DNA of 64,000 nt from assembly GCF_016918785.1 (NCBI RefSeq), contig NZ_JAFFPT010000019.1:1-64000 (forward strand), in the 5' to 3' direction. This DNA comes from Leptospira ainazelensis. GTDB taxonomy: Bacteria > Spirochaetota > Leptospiria > Leptospirales > Leptospiraceae. Both the position numbers and the translations under genes were made by a program. Each line of letters opens with the position of its first letter. Within the stretch, counting starts at the first letter, position 1. Below the pieces are notes generated by a model. That model had not been told where the DNA came from. It saw nothing but the letters and a program-made list of their open reading frames with translations, and did not search any database. Below are positions 41,430 to 55,830 of the stretch, in pieces.

Positions 41430-42014
41430 ATGCGCGCGAATTATTCTATTCTAATCCTTTTAATCGGGTCGGTTTTGATGTTAGACTGTGCGCTGCCTGT
41501 CGGAAATCGACGAACTCTGATTAAACGAAATCCGATGCCTTATCCTACCGACTCGTTTCTCTCGCCTGAAAATCGCGTGTCCGTTGCAGGTACGTATTTT
41601 CGAGACCCTTCGGTTCATTATGGAAATGCGTCCACAAGATTGAAATTAGTCGGGTTTGACGGGTTTATTCATTCCACATCCTCTCTTCCGCACAAGGACA
41701 TGTTTCACGGTTCACTCGACGATTGGGATTGGTCTAAACATAGAATCATCCGTTTCGAAGGACAAAGCCAAGGATGTCAAAGAGGAGTAACGTTAATTTT
41801 ACCGCTGCGTCAAGGCGAACAGCAGTCCTTAGTTCCCGTTTCCTTCGTTTTCGGAAAAACGAGTTTTTACGACGAGCTCAAACAGGAAATGGAAAAGAAT
41901 AAAATCAAAGCGCTTTTCGATTCCAAATTGGACGTTGAACAGACTTCTTTCTTGTTCTGGCTCGTTCAGAAAAGATGTATTCGATTTAAAAGTTATGCTA
42001 TCCAAGAATTTTGA
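41430..42014 (+). CDS. Lipoprotein related to the upstream TRL-like protein
   Basis: 194 aa with a lipobox (VLMLDCALP, Cys about 20). It is a diverged relative of its upstream neighbour: [10 protein letters not shown] answers SGQSCGEGW, and [22 protein letters not shown] answers [23 protein letters not shown]. The N-terminal 70 residues are extra. Two bases separate the genes, so a tandem duplication followed by divergence is likely. Function unknown; probably periplasm-facing outer-membrane lipoprotein. Confidence 0.7.
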   Translation: MRANYSILILLIGSVLMLDCALPVGNRRTLIKRNPMPYPTDSFLSPENRVSVAGTYFRDPSVHYGNASTRLKLVGFDGFIHSTSSLPHKDMFHGSLDDWDWSKHRIIRFEGQSQGCQRGVTLILPLRQGEQQSLVPVSFVFGKTSFYDELKQEMEKNKIKALFDSKLDVEQTSFLFWLVQKRCIRFKSYAIQEF

Positions 42015-42035
42015 ATTCAATTTTTTAAGAACTAT

Positions 42036-42422
42036 ATGACAGGAAAACAAAAGACGATTCTGATTCTTTCTTCACTTTCCGGGTTTCTCGGAGTGGCGTT
42101 AGGCGCATTCGGCGCTCATGCCCTAAAACCTTTCTTAAGTCCGGAGATGCTTGTGATCTACGAGACGGGAAATCGATACCATCTCATACATAGTATTCCT
42201 CCTTTAATCTTAGCTCTAAGCGGATATCTTCAAATAAGTAAAGCGGCCCTGATATCCGCCGTATTTTTCCTCGGCGGAATTTTAGTTTTTTCGGGCTCCC
42301 TTTACATTCTTGCGATCACCGGAATAAGAATCTTAGGCGCCGTCACTCCGATCGGAGGAATATGTTTTTTACTTGCTTGGGCATTTCTCGGTTGGTCTGC
42401 GATCTCAAAAAAGAACGACTAA
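42036..42422 (+). CDS. DUF423 family membrane protein
   Basis: 128 aa with four membrane helices. Family signatures are GFLGVALGAFGAHALK near the start, YETGNRYHLIHSIPPLILAL and a C-terminal GAVTPIGGICFLLAWAFLGW. The family is widespread with unknown function. Follows the lipoprotein pair by about 20 bases. The stop codon interlocks with that of the convergent FliG-like gene (CTAA). Confidence 0.88.
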   Translation: MTGKQKTILILSSLSGFLGVALGAFGAHALKPFLSPEMLVIYETGNRYHLIHSIPPLILALSGYLQISKAALISAVFFLGGILVFSGSLYILAITGIRILGAVTPIGGICFLLAWAFLGWSAISKKND

Positions 42423-42740
42423 CGTTGAGTCCCGTAGTAGAATTGACCTTTTTTTTCAATCAGCTTACGCGTAATCAAACCTTCGGCGATGATGAGCAAT
42501 CCCTGAACGGCGGCTTGTTTTTTCCCCGCTTCGACGTCCTGTTGTTCCGCCATAAGCTGGTGAACATACTCTCTGCGTTTTCCTTCTAAAACTCCCAACA
42601 TCGAACCGCAAACTTTTTTATCACCGATCAGAAACGCAAGCGCGAGTGTCTGAGGAGGGGTTTCATTGCAAAGATAATAAAGCGCCAAATTATCAAAATA
42701 TGACAACTCTTCAAAGGATTTAACCGTTAGTTCTTCTTTA

Positions 42741-42748
<8 letters not shown>
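42419..42748 (-). CDS. Stand-alone FliG middle-domain-like protein
   Basis: 109 aa, all helical. The stretch with [22 protein letters not shown] followed by [15 protein letters not shown] and a final [18 protein letters not shown] follows the pattern of the FliG middle (armadillo) domain: the 'LALAL.g...' helix, the 'r....l..el' helix and the closing '...eGeI' helix. FliG itself is about 340 aa, so this is a single-domain relative. It could bind FliM or other rotor parts; FliG_M resemblance is by pattern only. Overlaps the M32 peptidase gene by eight bases. Confidence 0.6.
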
Positions 42749-44294
<1,546 letters not shown>

Positions 44295-44369
44295 CTCAGT
44301 GGATAATAAAAAATCTTCTTTTAGATTGACAAGCACCCTAACCGCAAAAAAATGATTTTTGCACGATTC

Positions 44370-44652
<283 letters not shown>

Positions 44653-44734
44653 TTCGGAAACAAGTTTTTTCAAACTTTTCACTCGACAAATTTTCAAAAA
44701 GCCTTTCAATGAATTCCTCGGTTTTGGAGGCTTT

Positions 44735-45349
44735 ATGAAAATTCATATCTTGGTCGTTTCCCTTGCCTTTTTTGTTTTGATTCCAGTTCGGCTTTTTGCA
44801 CAAAACGAGTCGATCCAATTGGAAATCTCTTCCTGGCCGACCGATTTGACCTCTTTCGATTCTTTTCGTACCGAACAGTCTTCCACTCCACAAGGCGCAT
44901 TGGTTTCACTGCTTTCCGCTTTGGATCTTTATTCTAAAAATAAGGAAGAAGGTACGAAAGCTTTAATCTTGATCGTCGATTCTTCACTTCTCAATTCGGA
45001 TTCGAACGGTTATAAGGGTTTTTCGTTGAGTAAAAATATTACCGACCTAATCAGACGGCAATTGGAGCAACATCCTTATCTAATCGGATCTTATCTTCCA
45101 GGCTCTTCGGCTACCAACAACTATAAACCGAACTCCGCCCCCTATCAATTTAATCTTACCGCCAATCGTTTTAGCGGAACTGAAGAATCCGGACAAAGGA
45201 AACTTTTCATTCCTTCTTCCGGAGCAGACTCGGCAAGGCCAGTCACTTTAAAAAAGAATACAAAGGGTGTTTGGAAAGCTCACGAGTTTTCCAGTTTGCT
45301 TGTGGGAATTAAAAAACCGATCACAAAGAATGCGGCGGACGATCTCTGA
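44735..45349 (+). CDS. Exported protein of unknown function
   Basis: 204 aa from the ATG at 44735, which has TTGGAGG four bases upstream; the frame opens further left, inside the tRNA-linked repeat, without a site. A clear signal peptide (ILVVSLAFFVLIPVRLFAQ) precedes a mature domain with STPQGALVSLLSALDLYSKN and, at its C terminus, VTLKKNTKGVWKAHEFSSLLVGIKKP, which suggests a small globular periplasmic domain. No family recognised with confidence. Confidence 0.72.
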   Translation: MKIHILVVSLAFFVLIPVRLFAQNESIQLEISSWPTDLTSFDSFRTEQSSTPQGALVSLLSALDLYSKNKEEGTKALILIVDSSLLNSDSNGYKGFSLSKNITDLIRRQLEQHPYLIGSYLPGSSATNNYKPNSAPYQFNLTANRFSGTEESGQRKLFIPSSGADSARPVTLKKNTKGVWKAHEFSSLLVGIKKPITKNAADDL

Positions 45350-45816
45350 TAGTATTCCGTTCGTTTCTTTGTAAGAATTCAGTTTGGCCTTTTCAGAAAA
45401 TTCTGATGAAGTCAAGATTCTTTTCGTCCGTGTTTAGTTGTTCCGACAAAGTGTCTCAATGAAAATTGAATTGAATTCGAGCTTAAAATTTCTTCGAAAG
45501 ACGATTTCAGCAAAATCAATTTGGTGCTTAAAAAGCGAATTCAACGTAGAGCAATCCCAAAACCTGAAGAAAACCACTTTCACCAATCTGTAGACTTGTA
45601 ATAAAACGCGGGAGTTCCTACAAATTACGTCCCTCTAACTCTAACGGCTTATGAACTTTCTCAAAAAACTGATTGTTGCTAAACTTTTATTGGAGTTCCT
45701 ACATTCTGAGGTTTTGAGGCAAGCCTTTAGTTAGATTAGAGAAGTGAGTTTTAGATTTTTCGAAAGAACAAGAAATCGGTCCCACAAGGAACCGATTCAG
45801 GTTTTAAGAAGAGATC
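45350..45816. other. Intergenic region with a repeated 12-mer
   Basis: 467 bp without coding potential between convergent genes. The word GGAGTTCCTACA occurs at 45611-45622 and 45692-45703. The rest looks like degraded, AT-rich sequence; no clear terminator seen. It may be a relic of an old gene or repeat cluster. Confidence 0.45.
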
Positions 45817-46077
45817 CTATTTTTGAATAGAACTCTCTGATCGGCTGTTTTGAATCTCATTCAAGAAAACTATATTTGTAGAATCGTTTTCTAAAATGCT
45901 ATCGGCGAGGGTCTCCAACAACCTTCCTATCTTTTTGCTCTGGGAAAGGTCCGGCTTACGGGAGATTCTGTCCGGTTCTTTCGCCGGGTTATCTTCGTTC
46001 GCTCGGGAATACACAGGAATCCTCCAAATGGGTGTAGAAGAAAGACTGGGTCCGGTTTTTGGACCCGTCAAGCTCAA
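45817..46077 (-). CDS. Small hypothetical protein downstream of lpxD
   Basis: 86 aa starting at a TTG two bases after the lpxD stop codon. Composition is protein-like, hydrophilic, with PAKEPDRISRKPDLSQSKKIGRLLETLADSILE, a region that could form one amphipathic helix after a disordered N terminus. Resembles small regulatory proteins such as anti-sigma factors in style only. The weak start and lack of a family make this uncertain. Confidence 0.4.
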   Translation of the reverse strand: MSLTGPKTGPSLSSTPIWRIPVYSRANEDNPAKEPDRISRKPDLSQSKKIGRLLETLADSILENDSTNIVFLNEIQNSRSESSIQK

Positions 46078-46079
46078 TC

Positions 46080-47132
<1,053 letters not shown>

Positions 47133-47349
47133 GATTCCCTCGTTTTTATTTTGGTTGATACACGGAGAATTGAAAGAGCTGAATCGTCACTCAAAAAAAA
47201 TGCCGACCAAGAAATCCTATATTTCATTCTATAAGATTTATTTAGCACATCGAAAATCCCGTTAAATATCCCGTTTGACGAAATGCCTTCCCCTAAAACC
47301 ATGTAGGAAAATTTGAAAAATTCTTCACTTTTAGGAATTGTTACCGCTC

Positions 47350-48282
47350 ATGAAACCGATTAGAGAACCTCAGATCAATCTATTCAAAAAATCGAACCCT
47401 TACAAAGCTAAGGTTATCAGCAATACTCTACTGACTCCGGAACCGGGAACGGGCAAAAGACCAAAAAAAGAAGGCGAGTCTTTGGTTCATAGAATCACCC
47501 TCGCAATCGATCACTCAGCTTACCCTTATGTGATTGGACAAAGCGGCGGTGTTATTCCTCCCGGAGAAGATCCTGAGAAAAAAGCCAAAGGTTTAGCGGA
47601 TGCGGCTTATACCGTAAGACTCTATTCCATCGCTTCTCCAAGTTATTCTTTCGGGATGAAAGAAGATACGATAGAATTCATCATCAAAAGAGATAACGTC
47701 TATGACGAAAGCGGAAATATTCAACACAAAGGTGTTTGTTCGAATTATATCTGCGATTTAAAACCGGGTGAAGAAGTCACTATGACCGGACCTTCCGGAA
47801 AGAAATTTCTTTTACCTACTACCGACTTTAGCGGAGACATTATGTTTCTTGCAACCGGAACCGGAATCGCTCCTTTTATCGGGATGAGCGAAGAATTGCT
47901 GGAACACAAACTTGTCAGCTTTACCGGGAACATCACTCTCGTTTACGGAGCTCCTTACTCGGACGAATTAGTGATGATGGATTACCTCAAAGGTTTGGAG
48001 TCTAAGTTTAGTAATTTTAAACTTGTGACTGCGATTTCCAGAGAAGAAAAAAATCCGTTCGACGGCGGAAGAATGTACATCTCTCACCGAGTTCGAGAGC
48101 AAGCGGACGCGGTGAAAAAAATTCTGAACGGAGGCGGCCGTTTTTATATCTGCGGCGGGCCGAAGGGAATGGAAAAAGGCGTGATCGAAGAGATCCAAAG
48201 AATCGCCGGCGACGCTGGGACTTACGAAGACTTTAAACATCATCTCGAAGGCGCGCAACAACTGTTTGTCGAAACTTATTGA
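47350..48282 (+). CDS. Ferredoxin-NADP(+) reductase, plant-type
   Basis: 310 aa from the ATG at 47350 ([20 protein letters not shown]); a TTG four codons earlier is the alternative. FAD- and NADPH-binding enzyme passing electrons between NADPH and ferredoxin. Motifs: RLYSIASPS (FAD), [25 protein letters not shown]-binding [12 protein letters not shown] and [12 protein letters not shown], and the C-terminal tyrosine that stacks on the flavin (VETY). This plastidic-like type is known from Leptospira, where it is thought to support haem oxygenase or redox defence. Confidence 0.92.
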   Translation: MKPIREPQINLFKKSNPYKAKVISNTLLTPEPGTGKRPKKEGESLVHRITLAIDHSAYPYVIGQSGGVIPPGEDPEKKAKGLADAAYTVRLYSIASPSYSFGMKEDTIEFIIKRDNVYDESGNIQHKGVCSNYICDLKPGEEVTMTGPSGKKFLLPTTDFSGDIMFLATGTGIAPFIGMSEELLEHKLVSFTGNITLVYGAPYSDELVMMDYLKGLESKFSNFKLVTAISREEKNPFDGGRMYISHRVREQADAVKKILNGGGRFYICGGPKGMEKGVIEEIQRIAGDAGTYEDFKHHLEGAQQLFVETY

Positions 48283-48308
48283 TTCTATTTAAACTTTTTC
48301 GAAATCGG

Positions 48309-48344
48309 AAACCGAAAGGAGCAAACGTTTCTTTCGGTTTTTTT
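48309..48344 (+). terminator. Intrinsic terminator after the FNR gene
   Basis: AAACCGAAAG and CTTTCGGTTT form a perfect ten-base stem around a 12-base loop, followed by TTTTATTTTA. It begins 27 bases after the stop codon. Confidence 0.75.
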
Positions 48345-48437
48345 ATTTTAGAATTCAATCTCATATCAGAAAAAACGAATGGATTGAATTTCTATCATCA
48401 CCTTATATTGGTCTAAATTTTGCCGGGAGAATCAGAA

Positions 48438-48656
48438 ATGGGCGTAATCCGTGACGTAGACAAAGGACGAGGAGAAGTCATTCGTGTAGAAGTATCCGAA
48501 TACAAAGGAACAAAGTATCTTAATCTCCGCGTTTGGTACACGGATAAAGACGGAGAGAAAAAGCCCACACAAAAAGGAATCGCGATTCCTCCCGAACTTT
48601 ACGACGAAATTCGGGAGGCTGTCATCGAAGCGGAAAGCGAAGTCAAAGGCGATTGA
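48438..48656 (+). CDS. PC4/p15-like transcriptional coactivator domain protein
   Basis: 72 aa from ATG 48438, chosen because GGGAG stands eight bases upstream (an ATG-less start at 48420 precedes the same frame). The protein has the single-stranded-DNA-binding PC4 fold pattern: [35 protein letters not shown] followed by a C-terminal helix ([18 protein letters not shown]). Bacterial PC4 proteins bind DNA non-specifically and may aid repair or transcription. Single gene after a terminator. Confidence 0.8.
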   Translation: MGVIRDVDKGRGEVIRVEVSEYKGTKYLNLRVWYTDKDGEKKPTQKGIAIPPELYDEIREAVIEAESEVKGD

Positions 48657-48674
48657 GTTTTCGAGCGATGTGAT

Positions 48675-50294
48675 TCAAAGACTTCTCTCTTGTATCACAT
48701 CGCTGATAATCAAACGGGCCGCTTCTTCCGTGTCCGCTACACGGATATGACTTTCCAATCGAGTGATGGAAAAAACTTTTTTTACGGAGTCTCTGAGATC
48801 GGAGACAATCAATTCCCCGCCCCTTCTTTTTAACCAACCGGATATTTGAATCAGAGTTCCGATCGCGGAAGAATCTATATACGAAGACGACTTCAAATTG
48901 ATGATAACAAAACGATAGCCTTCCAACATCTTCTCTTGGACGTTCGATTTTAATTCCGGGCACTTATAGAGATCGATATCCCCGACCGACTTATAGATGA
49001 AAACATGGTCGTGATATTCCACTTCCTCCGAAATCGGATCAATCGTACGATATTGAATATCATAAGCTCCGGCCATCAGATGTTTTCCCGCAGTTTTGGA
49101 ATTTTCTTTGATCTTTGCTTCCAATGCTTCTAAACGTGATTTCAGCGAACCCATCACATCTGGTGCAAGATCTAACTGGTTGTCGACATCCTTGATTAAG
49201 GAAGTCAAAACTTTCGACGCGTCCTCCAGCGAACCCTCCTTGATTAGAGAACTCGCCTTTTTTAGAGCTTTGCCCGATTTTGCTACGATGGATTCCACGA
49301 TTACGTCCGCGTCCTCCTTTATCGAGTTCGACTTCCAATCCGGATTTAACTGAAATTCGGACGTCTCTAACTTCATTTTATCGGAGAGATTATAGAATGT
49401 ACTCGTTATGGAAACTCCGGATTCCTTTTCTAAATTGTGTATTAGATTTTCAGGATGTGTTTTCACTTTTATAACGACGTTACGAATGTCGTCGGCCCGC
49501 ATATCTCCGCACTGAAGAACGATCGTTTTGATTCTGCTGGACTGATCCGGATCCAATTCAGTATAATAAGGAATGTCGCTTAACAGTTCCAAAAATTCCA
49601 CGTCTTTGCCGAAATGAATTTTTGTTTCAATCGATTGTGCGTATAAGGATCCGATGTCTCCGAATTCTCGAAAGAAAATATCTCCCGTCGATTCCGGACT
49701 TTCGATGTAATAAAAATTCCCGCCTCCCGCATCAGCGATATCCTTCAAAAGAATTTCATTGAAGTCGTCGCCGAACCCGATAACGGTCGTGGAAATTCCT
49801 TTTTTGTAATGATCGCCTGCAATCTGAATGAGGTCCAATGGATCGGTGATTCCTTGTGTCGGATTTCCGTCCGTAAGTAGAATGGCTCTTTTGTAAACTG
49901 TAGAATCCGAAAATAATTCCAGCCCTCTCAGTGTATGCAACCAACCACCGGAGAGATTCGTAGAAGTTCCGGGCTGAATCGTATGAATCCGATTGATAAT
50001 GGAAGTTTTTTCAACAAGCTGAACGATCGGTTGTATTACGTGAATGTCTTCCGCGTAAGCTACCACCGAAAGAAAATCCCTTCGTGTCAACCAGTTGACT
50101 AAGGAAGAAGCGGATTGAATGACCGCTTCTAATTTTTCACCTTTCATCGACCAGCTTCTATCGATCGCCAAACCTAAAACAATCGGTCTTCGATCCGGAT
50201 TTGCGGCCCCGGTCGGAGAATTCAGTCGGATCAAAACGGAATTGTTTCTGTTTTCCGAGACTGCGTTATGTAAAAACTTCGCGGAGAGAATCAT
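48675..50294 (-). CDS. VWA domain protein with C-terminal STAS domain
   Basis: 539 aa from the ATG at 50294; a TTG at 50330 extends it by 12 residues. Residues about 35-220 are a von Willebrand A domain with the metal-binding MIDAS motif DRSWSM and LLTDGNPTQG. A middle beta-rich and helical part follows (about 220-410). The last 110 residues are a STAS/anti-anti-sigma-like domain (YRFVIINLKSSSYIDSSAIGTLI, LIVSDLRDSVKKVF), where Ser in YIDSSAIG is the usual phosphosite. No signal peptide, so cytoplasmic. The fusion suggests a partner-switching signal protein that also binds a metal-dependent ligand. Confidence 0.82.
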   Translation of the reverse strand: MILSAKFLHNAVSENRNNSVLIRLNSPTGAANPDRRPIVLGLAIDRSWSMKGEKLEAVIQSASSLVNWLTRRDFLSVVAYAEDIHVIQPIVQLVEKTSIINRIHTIQPGTSTNLSGGWLHTLRGLELFSDSTVYKRAILLTDGNPTQGITDPLDLIQIAGDHYKKGISTTVIGFGDDFNEILLKDIADAGGGNFYYIESPESTGDIFFREFGDIGSLYAQSIETKIHFGKDVEFLELLSDIPYYTELDPDQSSRIKTIVLQCGDMRADDIRNVVIKVKTHPENLIHNLEKESGVSITSTFYNLSDKMKLETSEFQLNPDWKSNSIKEDADVIVESIVAKSGKALKKASSLIKEGSLEDASKVLTSLIKDVDNQLDLAPDVMGSLKSRLEALEAKIKENSKTAGKHLMAGAYDIQYRTIDPISEEVEYHDHVFIYKSVGDIDLYKCPELKSNVQEKMLEGYRFVIINLKSSSYIDSSAIGTLIQISGWLKRRGGELIVSDLRDSVKKVFSITRLESHIRVADTEEAARLIISDVIQERSL

Positions 50295-50352
50295 TCCGTT
50301 GAAAAAACCATTTACCGAAGGTCTTATCAAGAAGAATTTGTAGAGTAACTCG

Positions 50353-50820
50353 ATGGAACCTTTCCTAAATCATAAGATTCTTCCCGATTTCTTAAGTAAA
50401 ATGGAAAGTCTCATTTCACTCGGCGGGGATGAAATTCCGAGCTTTACTAGAATCTACAAAGATGAAAAATTGATCGCCGAGTCTTCAAACGAAGTTGAGA
50501 AGAATTCGGATTCATCCTTTCACAGCGAAATAATTTGTTTAAGAGACGCGAAGGAAACAATCGGAACTCGTTATCTTTCAGACTGTTTGCTCATCACTTC
50601 TTTAGAACCTTGTTTGATGTGTGCAGGAACGATTCTTCTCTCGAGAATCCCCAAAGTTGTGTATCTTCTTCCCGCAAAACAAGGAGAAGGAATTTCCTCC
50701 CTTAGCATCGAAACGATCTATTCTCGAAATTTTTTCCCGGAACTGATTTGTATTCCTGCTGAGATATCAAAGGAAGCGTTCAAATCGTTTTTCAAGGCCA
50801 GAAGAAAGAAATTCAATTGA
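50353..50820 (+). CDS. TadA-like nucleoside deaminase
   Basis: 155-aa zinc deaminase of the cytidine deaminase superfamily. The zinc site is HSE (about residue 57, usually HAE in TadA) plus EPCLMCAG. TadA forms inosine in tRNA-Arg; the length fits TadA, but the N-terminal half is divergent and lacks the usual GEVPVGA, here GGDEIPSF, so guanine/other deaminase activity is possible. It ends 35 bases before tRNA-Ser on the same strand and may be cotranscribed with it and dnaX. Confidence 0.75.
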   Translation: MEPFLNHKILPDFLSKMESLISLGGDEIPSFTRIYKDEKLIAESSNEVEKNSDSSFHSEIICLRDAKETIGTRYLSDCLLITSLEPCLMCAGTILLSRIPKVVYLLPAKQGEGISSLSIETIYSRNFFPELICIPAEISKEAFKSFFKARRKKFN

Positions 50821-50854
50821 CGTACAGCCTCTAGGCAGAATTCCTGAATGCTAT

Positions 50855-50944
<90 letters not shown>

Positions 50945-50949
50945 ATTTT

Positions 50950-52407
<1,458 letters not shown>

Positions 52408-52412
52408 TCGTT

Positions 52413-52760
52413 ATGTTTGATAAAATAAAAAACTTTTCCGATATTCTTTCGAACATGGGCGCCTTCCGAGAAAAAATGGAAGAGGTCAAAAAACGCGTAT
52501 CTGCGATTCGAGTTACCGGAGACGCGGGTGCGGGAATGGTTACAGTGACAGCAACCGGAGAGGGATTGGTCACAAACGTTTATATCAACAAACAACTGTT
52601 CGACGCTGATGACAATAAAATGCTCGAAGATCTTGTCCTGGCGGCAACAAACGACGCCTTAAAAAAAGCAAGAGAGGCGACCGCCTACGAGTTTCAATCC
52701 GCTTCCGGTGGATTAGACCTTACTGAAATTTCTAAAATGTTCGGTGGAAATCTTGGCTAA
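52413..52760 (+). CDS. YbaB/EbfC family nucleoid-associated protein
   Basis: 115-aa small DNA-binding protein. Signatures: a helical N terminus ([26 protein letters not shown]), then [19 protein letters not shown] and a C-terminal helix with [18 protein letters not shown]. It binds DNA non-specifically and its gene is nearly always between dnaX and recR, as here. Starts six bases after dnaX stops and overlaps recR by 17 bases. Confidence 0.92.
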   Translation: MFDKIKNFSDILSNMGAFREKMEEVKKRVSAIRVTGDAGAGMVTVTATGEGLVTNVYINKQLFDADDNKMLEDLVLAATNDALKKAREATAYEFQSASGGLDLTEISKMFGGNLG

Positions 52761-53346
52761 TCATCTTTTAGACGAGATGGTGGACGCTCTGTCTTCTCTT
52801 CCCGGCATTGGAAGAAAGAGCGCGTTTCGTATCAGCTTCCATCTGCTACGATTGGAACAGGGTCTTTTCAATCAATTCATCCATCAACTTACAGAAACGA
52901 AGAGTAGAATTCAATTCTGCAAACGTTGCGGATCCTATTCCGAAACTCCGATCTGCGATATCTGCACTTCTGAAAAAAGAGATTCTCATACATTCTGCGT
53001 GGTAGAACAACCCGAAGACATTTTCTTTATCGAAAACACGAGGGAGTTCCAAGGTAAGTATCACGTACTAAACGGGGTCATTTCTCCATTAGAAGGAATC
53101 GGCCCGCGCGATCTTAGGATCAAAGAATTGATAGAAAGAATCGAACCGGAAGAAGTAAAAGAAGTATTGATCGCAACCAATCCGACTTTGGAAGGGGACG
53201 CCACAGCGGATTATTTGGCAAGTCAGCTCAAACCTCTCTCCGTTAACGTGACTAGAATCGCATATGGAATCACAGTTGGAGGTTCGATCGAACTTTCGGA
53301 TCAATACACGTTAGGCCGAGCGATTCGATCTCGATTACAACTTTAG
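52744..53346 (+). CDS. recR: Recombination protein RecR
   Basis: 200-aa recombination mediator that works with RecO/RecF to load RecA at gaps. Helix-hairpin-helix near the N terminus ([20 protein letters not shown]), C4 zinc finger ([16 protein letters not shown]), and Toprim domain ([35 protein letters not shown]). Normal length. Third gene in the dnaX-ybaB-recR operon. Its stop codon interlocks with the stop of the convergent barrel gene (TTAG). Confidence 0.96.
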   Translation: MEILANHLLDEMVDALSSLPGIGRKSAFRISFHLLRLEQGLFNQFIHQLTETKSRIQFCKRCGSYSETPICDICTSEKRDSHTFCVVEQPEDIFFIENTREFQGKYHVLNGVISPLEGIGPRDLRIKELIERIEPEEVKEVLIATNPTLEGDATADYLASQLKPLSVNVTRIAYGITVGGSIELSDQYTLGRAIRSRLQL

Positions 53347-54917
53347 AATCGGTGCTCTGCGGTTACAAAAAATTCTCGTAGAATTTTTCCTTGAGTTGTA
53401 TCTAAATAAGCCTTCAAACCGTCTCCTGCTATAAAATAGCCGGATCTCATTAGAATCTGCATATCCCGAAAGGCGTTCCATCTTAGATTGACGTTGAATT
53501 CTTGCCCGAAGTATGCGCTTGTTTTGTAACCGTTATCGAAATTAAAGTAACGATTGTTTTCTATGTATGGCGATTTTGTTCCGTACAGTAGATAATAACC
53601 CATGGTCAAAAGCAAAGGTCCGTAGACTACGATATCACCGTTGATTCCGTATTGATAAAGACCGCTGGAATCTTTTCCCGAAAAAAGCGCATAACCTCCG
53701 GTAAAGTCGTTTGCAATGTTCGAAATCGAATAACCCGGTAAAAGAGTTTTGAACCCGCCACCCCTTAGATTTGCTTTTGTTCCATCTTTATCATATCCAG
53801 GTCTTCCTGTCGTTCCGACTCCAACCAAGTTAAAAGTCAAGTTCTCGCTGTATCGATAGGAAAACTGAAGATCGATCATCCCGCCGGAAATATTGTGTTT
53901 GCTGTATTTATTGTATAGAACGTTTCCTGCAGCGTCCAGATAAGGATCCAAGGCTTGAACCTTTCCATGATTGTAGATTCCGTGAACGACAAAACCGAAA
54001 TTCGACAAATTGATTTCTGTCATCAAGCCGTGCCAAAATAGTTGTCCGATTTCGCTGTCTAACGCGATCACATTCCCCTTTGCATTTGTAGTCTTATCGA
54101 TGGAGTTTACCGTATCGTCCAAGAAGTAGGAATAGAGTTCATTCTTTACGTTATTCAGAAGACTTGTTTTGATTTCGTAAAAGTAAATGTTAGTTCCTAT
54201 ATAATTCTTATCAGCATAGGTATTTTTATCGAGATCGAGTTGTGTGTTCTGCCTTGCTACAAACCAACCACCCTCGATCGTAGTATTCCACAAACGGAAG
54301 TCCTTATTCAAAGTAACACCGGTTCCCGGCGTAAATACTACTCTTCCTCTTGCGGAAGAAAACAACTGTTGGCCCACCCTGAGACTGAATGCGTCTTCAG
54401 GAAGTTTGAAGTTGAGATAAAGAAAGGTTGTCTGAATATTCACCGGCGCAGCAAAACCCGCCTCACCGCCTTGCCCGGGGCCGATATTGGAATTTTGACC
54501 AAACCCTTTTCCTCCGAAAGTGATGTCGCCGACTTGAACACCCCAAAGCGCTTCGAAATATTTCGAAGTGTTGAAGTTCATGTTCACGGTCATCCTAGTA
54601 TCGAAATAGGAAATATCTTCTTTTCGTGGAGAAACAGTCGACGGATTCCCCTTTAATCGTTCGGCAATTTCGTTATCCACAATCGACTGTTGTGCCGCCT
54701 GATCTTCCGATTTAAAAGCGGCTTTATCGTAGGGAGTAGCGGCCGTTTGACGCGCGGTAAAAATATCTCTTCCGAGATTAAATCCTCGAACCCTGTAATT
54801 TCCTTGAAAGTCCAGTTTCGTTTTTTCTTCGATTTCCTGAGAGAAGATAGAGGTTGGAATCAGAACAAACGTGAGGCAATAGAAGCAAGCCGCCCTTTTC
54901 AAAAGGTCAATAGACAC
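53343..54917 (-). CDS. Outer-membrane beta-barrel protein (alginate-export-like)
   Basis: 524-aa protein with a GTG start and signal peptide ([14 protein letters not shown]). The mature protein is a chain of amphipathic strands ([63 protein letters not shown]) ending with an aromatic C terminus ([10 protein letters not shown]), as required for barrel assembly. It resembles alginate_export barrels and the barrel at 14.3 kb. It lies three bases after a periplasmic binding-protein gene, hinting at shared substrate uptake. Confidence 0.8.
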   Translation of the reverse strand: MSIDLLKRAACFYCLTFVLIPTSIFSQEIEEKTKLDFQGNYRVRGFNLGRDIFTARQTAATPYDKAAFKSEDQAAQQSIVDNEIAERLKGNPSTVSPRKEDISYFDTRMTVNMNFNTSKYFEALWGVQVGDITFGGKGFGQNSNIGPGQGGEAGFAAPVNIQTTFLYLNFKLPEDAFSLRVGQQLFSSARGRVVFTPGTGVTLNKDFRLWNTTIEGGWFVARQNTQLDLDKNTYADKNYIGTNIYFYEIKTSLLNNVKNELYSYFLDDTVNSIDKTTNAKGNVIALDSEIGQLFWHGLMTEINLSNFGFVVHGIYNHGKVQALDPYLDAAGNVLYNKYSKHNISGGMIDLQFSYRYSENLTFNLVGVGTTGRPGYDKDGTKANLRGGGFKTLLPGYSISNIANDFTGGYALFSGKDSSGLYQYGINGDIVVYGPLLLTMGYYLLYGTKSPYIENNRYFNFDNGYKTSAYFGQEFNVNLRWNAFRDMQILMRSGYFIAGDGLKAYLDTTQGKILREFFVTAEHRF

Positions 54918-54920
54918 AGA

Positions 54921-55781
54921 TCATTTTACCCAGTTATTCTGATTAAAATATCGGTTTCTTAAGTCGTCCAAAACACCTGTTCTTTTTAATTCCTTGATAA
55001 AGAAGTTCAAATTATCGACAAAAATCAAATCATTCTGCGGCAGCGCGGCGCTGATAAATTCTTCTTGAACACTTCCTAAAAGCGGAAGATAGTTCGCTTT
55101 TAAAGAGGGATTTTTTTGAAGTAAAGTAAGAATGAAAAAACTATCTGCGACAAAACAGGTCACATTGTTGCTGAGAAGATTATCAACCGCAATCGAATCA
55201 GATAGATAACTATAAATCGGAAGTTTAGAGTATTTTTTTTGAAGATAAATATGATTCGTAGTATTCGAGCGCACCGAAAAACTCACGAGACCGCTGAGAG
55301 TAGAAAGGTCTCCAAGACTCATAAATCTCCGAGACGTAACTATGTTGCCTTCCGGTTCGGGTGGAAGAATTTTTTTGCTTACCAGTCCGGCCGGGGTCGT
55401 CACAAGATATGGATCCGAAAAAGTGACTTGTTTCCCTCGGTTTAAGTCGGTTGACATACCGGCCAGCGCGAGGTCGATTTTTCCCGAGCGAATATCTTCT
55501 GAAAATTGTCGAAACGTTTTTAGCGGAACTATCTTTAAGGAAACCCCTAAATAATCTGAGTAAAGTTTTGCGACTTCGACGTCGATTCCCGGAAAACCGT
55601 CTTTCGGATTTTCGATGTAAAAAGGTTCGTATTGTTTATTCACACCGACTACTAGTTCTTTTTTGGAAAGAATTTTCTCAAGACGAGAACCCGAATATTC
55701 AGATTGAGAAAATAAACCGAAAGGAAAAAGCCAGAGCAAAACAAAACATTGAATTCGTTTCTCAAACATGAAACATATCAT
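54921..55781 (-). CDS. Family 3 periplasmic solute-binding protein
   Basis: 286-aa amino-acid-type binding protein: signal peptide ([14 protein letters not shown]; not a lipobox), then [34 protein letters not shown] and the lobe-switch segment [33 protein letters not shown] at 55781 or at 55769 are both possible starts, neither with a clear ribosome site. No ABC permease or ATPase gene is adjacent, so it is an orphan; it lies between an OmpA-like gene and a barrel gene on the same strand. Confidence 0.85.
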   Translation of the reverse strand: MICFMFEKRIQCFVLLWLFPFGLFSQSEYSGSRLEKILSKKELVVGVNKQYEPFYIENPKDGFPGIDVEVAKLYSDYLGVSLKIVPLKTFRQFSEDIRSGKIDLALAGMSTDLNRGKQVTFSDPYLVTTPAGLVSKKILPPEPEGNIVTSRRFMSLGDLSTLSGLVSFSVRSNTTNHIYLQKKYSKLPIYSYLSDSIAVDNLLSNNVTCFVADSFFILTLLQKNPSLKANYLPLLGSVQEEFISAALPQNDLIFVDNLNFFIKELKRTGVLDDLRNRYFNQNNWVK

Positions 55782-55830
55782 GGATCGAACCTTGTTTTTT
55801 TCCAGAGCATTTTCATCAAAAATCGAAATT

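Noticed and set aside
41690..41705. parS-like half site (TGTTTCACGG) in a lipoprotein gene
   Set aside because: Only half of the expected palindrome is present and it is inside coding sequence; no full parS was found in the window.
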